Source: JAFGJQ01 sp964586145
GTDB taxonomy: Bacteria > Planctomycetota > Phycisphaerae > UBA1845
Direction of reading: 5' to 3'
NCBI GenBank assembly: GCA_964586145.1
Contig: CAZPHH010000131.1
Span: 1 to 9,491 of the forward strand
Length of the DNA stretch: 9,491 nt
The notes beneath the pieces are model-generated. The model was not told the DNA's origin and searched no databases. It saw nothing but the letters and a program-made list of their open reading frames with translations. A program made the position numbers and the translations under genes. Positions 7,211-9,491 of this stretch are shown here, piece after piece; positions within the stretch are counted from its first letter, which is position 1; each line of letters begins with the position of its first letter.

Positions 7211-7450
7211 GACAAGACGTTTGAAGGTCACTGCCGTGTGCGACAGGGACTTATTTGGCTGAACCGATAAGCGAACCCCGGGAGGCCAGCATTCGGCGCG
7301 CTCGCGGACAAGCCCGACACAAAGAGCGGGACTTCCTGGCAACCGACGGCCGCCCACTTTTTGCAAGGGTTCGCCGAATACACACCCATCGGCACGGTGG
7401 TTCTTCAAACTTCTTCTGAGGGCTTGTCGCCTGACCGACAGGCCCTTTTT
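7211..7450 (+). ncRNA. Candidate structured noncoding RNA, family unknown (6S-like rod possible)
   Basis: An apparent transcription unit of about 240 nt with a -10 box in front, an intrinsic terminator behind and no plausible reading frame. The ends pair over a long distance: GTTTGAAG (7219-7226) with CTTCAAAC (7403-7410), then ACTGCCGTG (7230-7238) with CACGGTGGT (7393-7401), 17 bp in all with two adjacent G-U pairs. Further in, CCGAT (7264-7268) pairs with ATCGG (7388-7392) and GCGAACCC (7271-7278) with GGGTTCGC (7367-7374); a nested helix CGGGAGG/CTTCCTG (7279-7285, 7332-7338) is also possible. The result is an irregular rod with a wide 5' internal loop. 6S RNA has this general shape, and CTGAACCGATAA resembles a stretch of E. 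coli 6S RNA, but this is a weak resemblance. Signature blocks of RNase P RNA, tmRNA and SRP RNA were not found. Confidence 0.55.
7420..7450 (+). terminator. Intrinsic (Rho-independent) terminator
   Basis: GGGCTTGTCG (7420-7429) pairs with CGACAGGCCC (7436-7445) in a 10-bp stem with one G-U pair and a six-base loop CCTGAC, followed at once by TTTTT (7446-7450). The T-run is on the plus strand, so it ends the noncoding RNA. The opposite strand has no T-run, so it does not serve a minus-strand gene. Confidence 0.85.
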
Positions 7451-7474
7451 CCTGCGCCGCGGCGCCCCGACCCA

Positions 7475-7496
7475 CCCCATAAGGGCCGCAGGCCCG
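7475..7496 (+). repeat. Hairpin repeat H1, copy 1
   Basis: CCCCAT, two variable bases, then the hairpin GGGCCGCAGGCCC (7483-7495) and a G. The same pattern recurs at 7770-7791 and 8054-8075 with different variable bases and a different loop base. It is followed by GGATGA, as is the related hairpin at 8131-8149. Confidence 0.7.
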
Positions 7497-7545
7497 GATG
7501 AGTGTGCGTGCCACTGCTCTTGGGCCGTGCTTCTCCCCCCGGTGC

Positions 7546-7564
7546 CACTGCTTCTTGAGCAGTG
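7546..7564 (+). repeat. Hairpin CACTGCT-TCTTG-AGCAGTG
   Basis: Perfect 7-bp inverted repeat with a 5-base loop, preceded by GGTGC. A degenerate partner, GTGCCACTGCTCTTG, lies at 7508-7522. A GTGCCACTGCT core followed by its reverse complement reminds me of intergenic repeats in planctomycete genomes; this is from memory and not verified. Confidence 0.55.
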
Positions 7565-7769
7565 CCCGTCCCCCCTTCCACCGGCGTGTCCGTGGCTTGC
7601 CGTTTCGCGGCACGTCCGAACGCCGTTGCCGTCCTTTCGCCAACGGCAGTCCCGCCTCAACATCCTTCCTCATTCCTCTGCATCCCATCCGTCCTCCGTC
7701 GCTGGCTTTCCCAACGGCCTCCCGCACGTTGCGGCCTGACCCAACTCGCCGCCCCAGTGGACCGATCCG

Positions 7770-7832
7770 CCCCATACGGGCCGGAGGCCCGCATAAGGCC
7801 CGCCCGTTTCAACCGCGGGTCCGCGCCGCCCC
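7770..7832 (+). repeat. Composite repeat (H1 + H2), copy A
   Basis: H1 hairpin GGGCCGGAGGCCC (7778-7790) after CCCCATAC, then an H2 element CCCGTTTCAACCGCGGG (7803-7819) and a tail GTCCGCGCCGCCCCA. Copy B at 8054-8120 has the same order, spacing and tail (GTTCGTGTCGCCCCA), with substitutions. The stem of H2 is imperfect here. Confidence 0.7.
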
Positions 7833-7863
7833 ACCCAAACCCCCCCCGGTTCAGGCCGATCGG

Positions 7864-7905
7864 CACCCCAACGGGGTGAAGGTTTGTAGTCCCGGCGCGC
7901 CGGGA
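7864..7905 (+). repeat. Two adjacent strong hairpins
   Basis: CACCCC-AAC-GGGGTG (7864-7878) and, 11 bases later, the perfect 16-base palindrome TCCCGGCGCGCCGGGA (7890-7905). No T-run follows either, so they are not typical terminators. They probably belong to the same repeat-rich tract. Confidence 0.55.
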
Positions 7906-8053
7906 ACGCGAGCCCCTGGAATTCCGTGTCCCCGGAGAATAGGAGCCCCACCGGAGCGCCACTCCGTGGCACGCGCGCACCCTGCTTCCTCCTCCTCGAA
8001 CCCCATTCGTATGCTCACAACAGTCGCAATATCAGATGTCCCGTTCATCGCCC

Positions 8054-8156
8054 CCCCATCAGGGCCGTAGGCCCGCCCGAGGCCAGCCCGCCGTTTCAAC
8101 GGCGGGTTCGTGTCGCCCCATCTCAACCCGCCGGTCCTGTAGGGACCGGATGAATC
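8054..8156 (+). repeat. Composite repeat (H1 + H2 + H1'), copy B
   Basis: H1 GGGCCGTAGGCCC (8062-8074) after CCCCATCA; H2 CCCGCCG-TTTCAA-CGGCGGG (8087-8106), a perfect 7-bp stem; tail GTTCGTGTCGCCCCAT; then a related hairpin CCGGTCC-TGTAG-GGACCGG (8131-8149) followed by ATGAATC. The H2-to-H1' half recurs inverted at 9319-9390. Compensated stems with variable sequence but constant loops suggest a repeat family selected for or replicated as hairpins. Confidence 0.75.
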
Positions 8157-8170
8157 TCCGCTCCCCCCAA

Positions 8171-8287
8171 GCCCGTTCACGGGCCTTCCCCGCCGCAGGC
8201 GGGCTTGTAGGCCGGCCGTTTACGACCGGTCGATCGATCGCCCCGCACCCCCCTCTTTTCTGCCCGATACCCCGTTTCAACAGGGTT
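8171..8287 (+). repeat. Degenerate H1/H2-like hairpins
   Basis: GCCCG-TTCA-CGGGC (8171-8184), then GGGCTTGTAGGCC (8201-8213) with the H1-type GTAG loop, then CCGG-CCGTTTACGA-CCGG (8212-8229) resembling H2, and ACCC-CGTTTCAACA-GGGT (8269-8286) with the H2 core CCGTTTCAAC. These look like eroded copies of the elements above. Confidence 0.5.
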
Positions 8288-8499
8288 CTGCGCTCCAGGA
8301 ACCGCACGCGTGAATCGCGCATCCCGGCGTGGGGCGGGCAACCGCCCCAGACCACCCGGCCGTGCTCTCTCGCCTGGCTCCGTCCCGTTCGTCCACGCCA
8401 TCTCGACTGAGAAGGACCAGTGGACGAACCGAGAGTTGTTCGATAGGGTCTGTAGTAGGCGAGAGCGCGGCTTTCCTGCGGATCCCGGAGTGCGCACAG

Positions 8500-9216
8500 A
8501 TGGATCGGGCGTTTATCTTGGCGGAAGTCAGACGAACGGCTGAAGCGAACGGTGGACGGCCCCTTGGTTCCAGAGCCTTTTCCCGCACAACAGGGGTAAC
8601 AAAGGGCGACTGGGGGGGCCATTGGGCACGATGGAGCGACGTCGTGCGTGCTGCCGGGCTTGTGCCCAACACGCTGACGCCGGCGTATTCACGCGAGCAA
8701 CTACTGGACAAATACGCGAACTATGCGCTGCAGCTTGGACGGCTCCCAACTAATGCGGATATGCGCTTAAAGGCGCGGACCGACGACGATTTTCCCCACG
8801 ACCGCCCCTTTCGGCGCCTCGGCACGAAAACCGAGTTGGTCGCACAGCTACTTGATTACTGCCGCGCACATAATGGGATGGAGGATGTCGTCTCGTGGTG
8901 CGAGGCATACACGCGTGAACACGCGGAGTGCCGAGAGAAATCTCAGCAAGACTCAGTCGAATTGGGCTTTGTCTATCTAGTGAAATCCGGGCGCTATTAC
9001 AAAATCGGGAAATCCAACGCCTTCGGTCGGCGCCAGTACGAACTATCGCTACAGCTCCCGGAGCCCGTGAGAACTGTTCATGTGATTCGAACCGATGACC
9101 CGAGCGGAATCGAAGCGTACTGGCACCATCGTTTCGCAAAGAAGCGCAAGGCGGGCGAGTGGTTCGACCTCGATGCTGCGGACGTAAACGCCTTCAGACG
9201 TCGACGCTTTATGTGA
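8500..9216 (+). CDS. HNR-repeat protein with C-terminal T5orf172/GIY-YIG-like nuclease domain
   Basis: 238 residues. The C-terminal part (about 156-238) fits the T5orf172 branch of GIY-YIG nucleases: GFVYLVKSGRYYKIGKS (156-172) carries the two Tyr-containing strands in place of GIY and YIG, GRR (176-178) the basic residues after them, and IEAYWHHRFAKKRKAGEWFDL (204-224) the acidic residue Glu205 with the usual EWF motif. The N-terminal part has two units resembling homing-endonuclease-associated repeats, likely DNA-binding: 4-54 (NGGRPLGSRAFSRTTG, then W-SDVVRAAGL) and about 64-122 (LGRLPTNADMRL, PFRRLG). Such proteins occur in phages and mobile elements; the target here is unknown. The ATG at 8500 follows GGAG by nine bases; the frame extends to 8329, but that part is repeat-derived. 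Base composition is lower in GC than its neighbours (28 of 60 in 8941-9000), suggesting transfer. It stands alone between repeat-rich tracts. Confidence 0.8.
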   Translation: MDRAFILAEVRRTAEANGGRPLGSRAFSRTTGVTKGDWGGHWARWSDVVRAAGLVPNTLTPAYSREQLLDKYANYALQLGRLPTNADMRLKARTDDDFPHDRPFRRLGTKTELVAQLLDYCRAHNGMEDVVSWCEAYTREHAECREKSQQDSVELGFVYLVKSGRYYKIGKSNAFGRRQYELSLQLPEPVRTVHVIRTDDPSGIEAYWHHRFAKKRKAGEWFDLDAADVNAFRRRRFM

Positions 9217-9305
9217 CCGAGCGCGTGAGGCATATGGCGACGAGGTTATCAGCCCGGGTGGCCCAGGGCGGTCACGCGCCGCTGCACACGCGAAATCCGC
9301 TCGGT
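9216..9305 (+). repeat. Nested inverted repeats after the nuclease gene
   Basis: ACCGAGCG (9216-9223) is complementary to CGCTCGGT (9298-9305), and GCGCGTGA (9221-9228) to TCACGCGC (9272-9279); both are perfect 8-bp matches but share three bases, so only one can fully form at a time. They begin in the stop codon of the nuclease gene. This could be a structured 3' UTR; no T-run follows, so it is not a standard terminator. Confidence 0.4.
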
Positions 9306-9318
9306 CTGCGGCGGCGGC

Positions 9319-9390
9319 ATTCATCCTGTCCCTGCGGGACGGAAAGAAGATTGGGGGTGTTGTGCGGCGAACCCGGCTTGAACGGCCGGG
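9319..9390 (-). repeat. Composite repeat, inverted copy C (H2' + H1')
   Basis: Read on the minus strand: CCCGGC-CGTTCAA-GCCGGG (9390-9372), GTTCG, a C-rich spacer, then CCGTCCCGCAGGGACAGG (9342-9325) and ATGAAT. Copy B has the same order: H2, GTTCG, a C-rich spacer, an H1-type hairpin, then GGATGAATC. The nuclease gene lies between B and this copy. Confidence 0.6.
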
Positions 9391-9423
9391 CTATCCTCGC
9401 GCCGGCCAAGGTCCGCTGTCTCC

Positions 9424-9447
9424 GCGTTTCTGCGTTTTTGCGTTTCC
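9424..9447. repeat. 8-bp tandem repeat, three copies
   Basis: GCGTTTCT, GCGTTTTT, GCGTTTCC in direct succession. It lies in the non-coding tail of the window (9217-9491), where no protein gene was found on either strand. Confidence 0.6.
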
Positions 9448-9491
9448 CCCAAGCATCGCCGCCGCCACACGCCGGCGACCTTCTCTTCGTG

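Larger units (their letters stand above)
7451..8499. other. Kilobase without a credible protein gene, rich in hairpin repeats
   Basis: Open frames exist here on both strands, but none has a recognisable motif, a ribosome site or protein-like composition; they consist of Pro, Arg, Gly and Ser tracts produced by GC-rich repeats. The plus strand is markedly C-rich (many CCCC to CCCCCCC runs). At least ten short inverted repeats occur, several with shared loops and flanks (listed separately). Smaller ones not listed elsewhere include GCCGTTG/CAACGGC (7622-7628, 7641-7647) and CGATCGATCG (8231-8240). The last 170 bases lead into the nuclease gene and contain its GGAG ribosome site (8487-8490). Confidence 0.7.

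Noticed and set aside
7160..7775. Overlapping minus-strand frames of 167 and 174 residues
   Set aside because: Arg/Gly/Pro-rich with no motif; they run through the RNA terminator and hairpin repeats.
7475..8156. CRISPR array
   Set aside because: Repeat units are few, unevenly spaced and internally palindromic, without regular unique spacers or cas genes.
8059..8622. 187-residue minus-strand frame and other frames in 7500-8500
   Set aside because: Built from palindromic repeats read in several frames; no ribosome site and no homology visible.

Overview
The window is a GC-rich bacterial chromosomal segment. Gene types, the TrpA variant and a dense set of intergenic hairpin repeats would fit a planctomycete-like bacterium. 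That assignment is an impression from sequence style, not a phylogeny. UGA is the normal stop here (uvrA, trpA and the 8500-9216 gene all end in TGA).

Layout: (1) 1-2480, minus strand, most of an FtsK/SpoIIIE DNA translocase, cut by the window edge before its C-terminus. (2) 2481-2774, a divergent promoter region between ftsK and uvrA with two adjacent perfect palindromes. (3) 2775-5708, plus strand, a complete UvrA excinuclease subunit. (4) 5629-6953, minus strand, a two-gene operon: trpA (tryptophan synthase alpha) followed, with a 4-base ATGA overlap, by a membrane-anchored thioredoxin-like protein. The latter is the most interesting object in the window. Its reading frame contains a single in-frame UGA exactly where the first Cys of the CxxC redox motif belongs (UGPC), and a bacterial SECIS-like hairpin lies 19 nt downstream. 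It is best read as an undeclared selenoprotein; a nonsense-mutated gene is the alternative. (5) 6954-7210, divergent control region for trpA (minus) and an apparent RNA gene (plus). (6) About 7211-7450, a likely independent structured noncoding RNA of roughly 240 nt, with a -10 box, a 17-bp end-closing helix and a strong intrinsic terminator; its family is not established, though a 6S-like rod is possible. (7) 7451-8499, a kilobase without a credible protein gene, packed with short hairpin repeats, some arranged in a composite unit. (8) 8500-9216, plus strand, a small protein with two homing-endonuclease-associated-type repeats and a C-terminal T5orf172/GIY-YIG-like nuclease domain. (9) 9217-9491, non-coding, containing an inverted copy of the composite repeat and an 8-bp tandem repeat.

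Housekeeping genes (ftsK, uvrA, trpA) occupy the left two thirds. The right third looks accessory: repeats, one orphan nuclease of lower GC, and inverted repeat copies on both sides of it.
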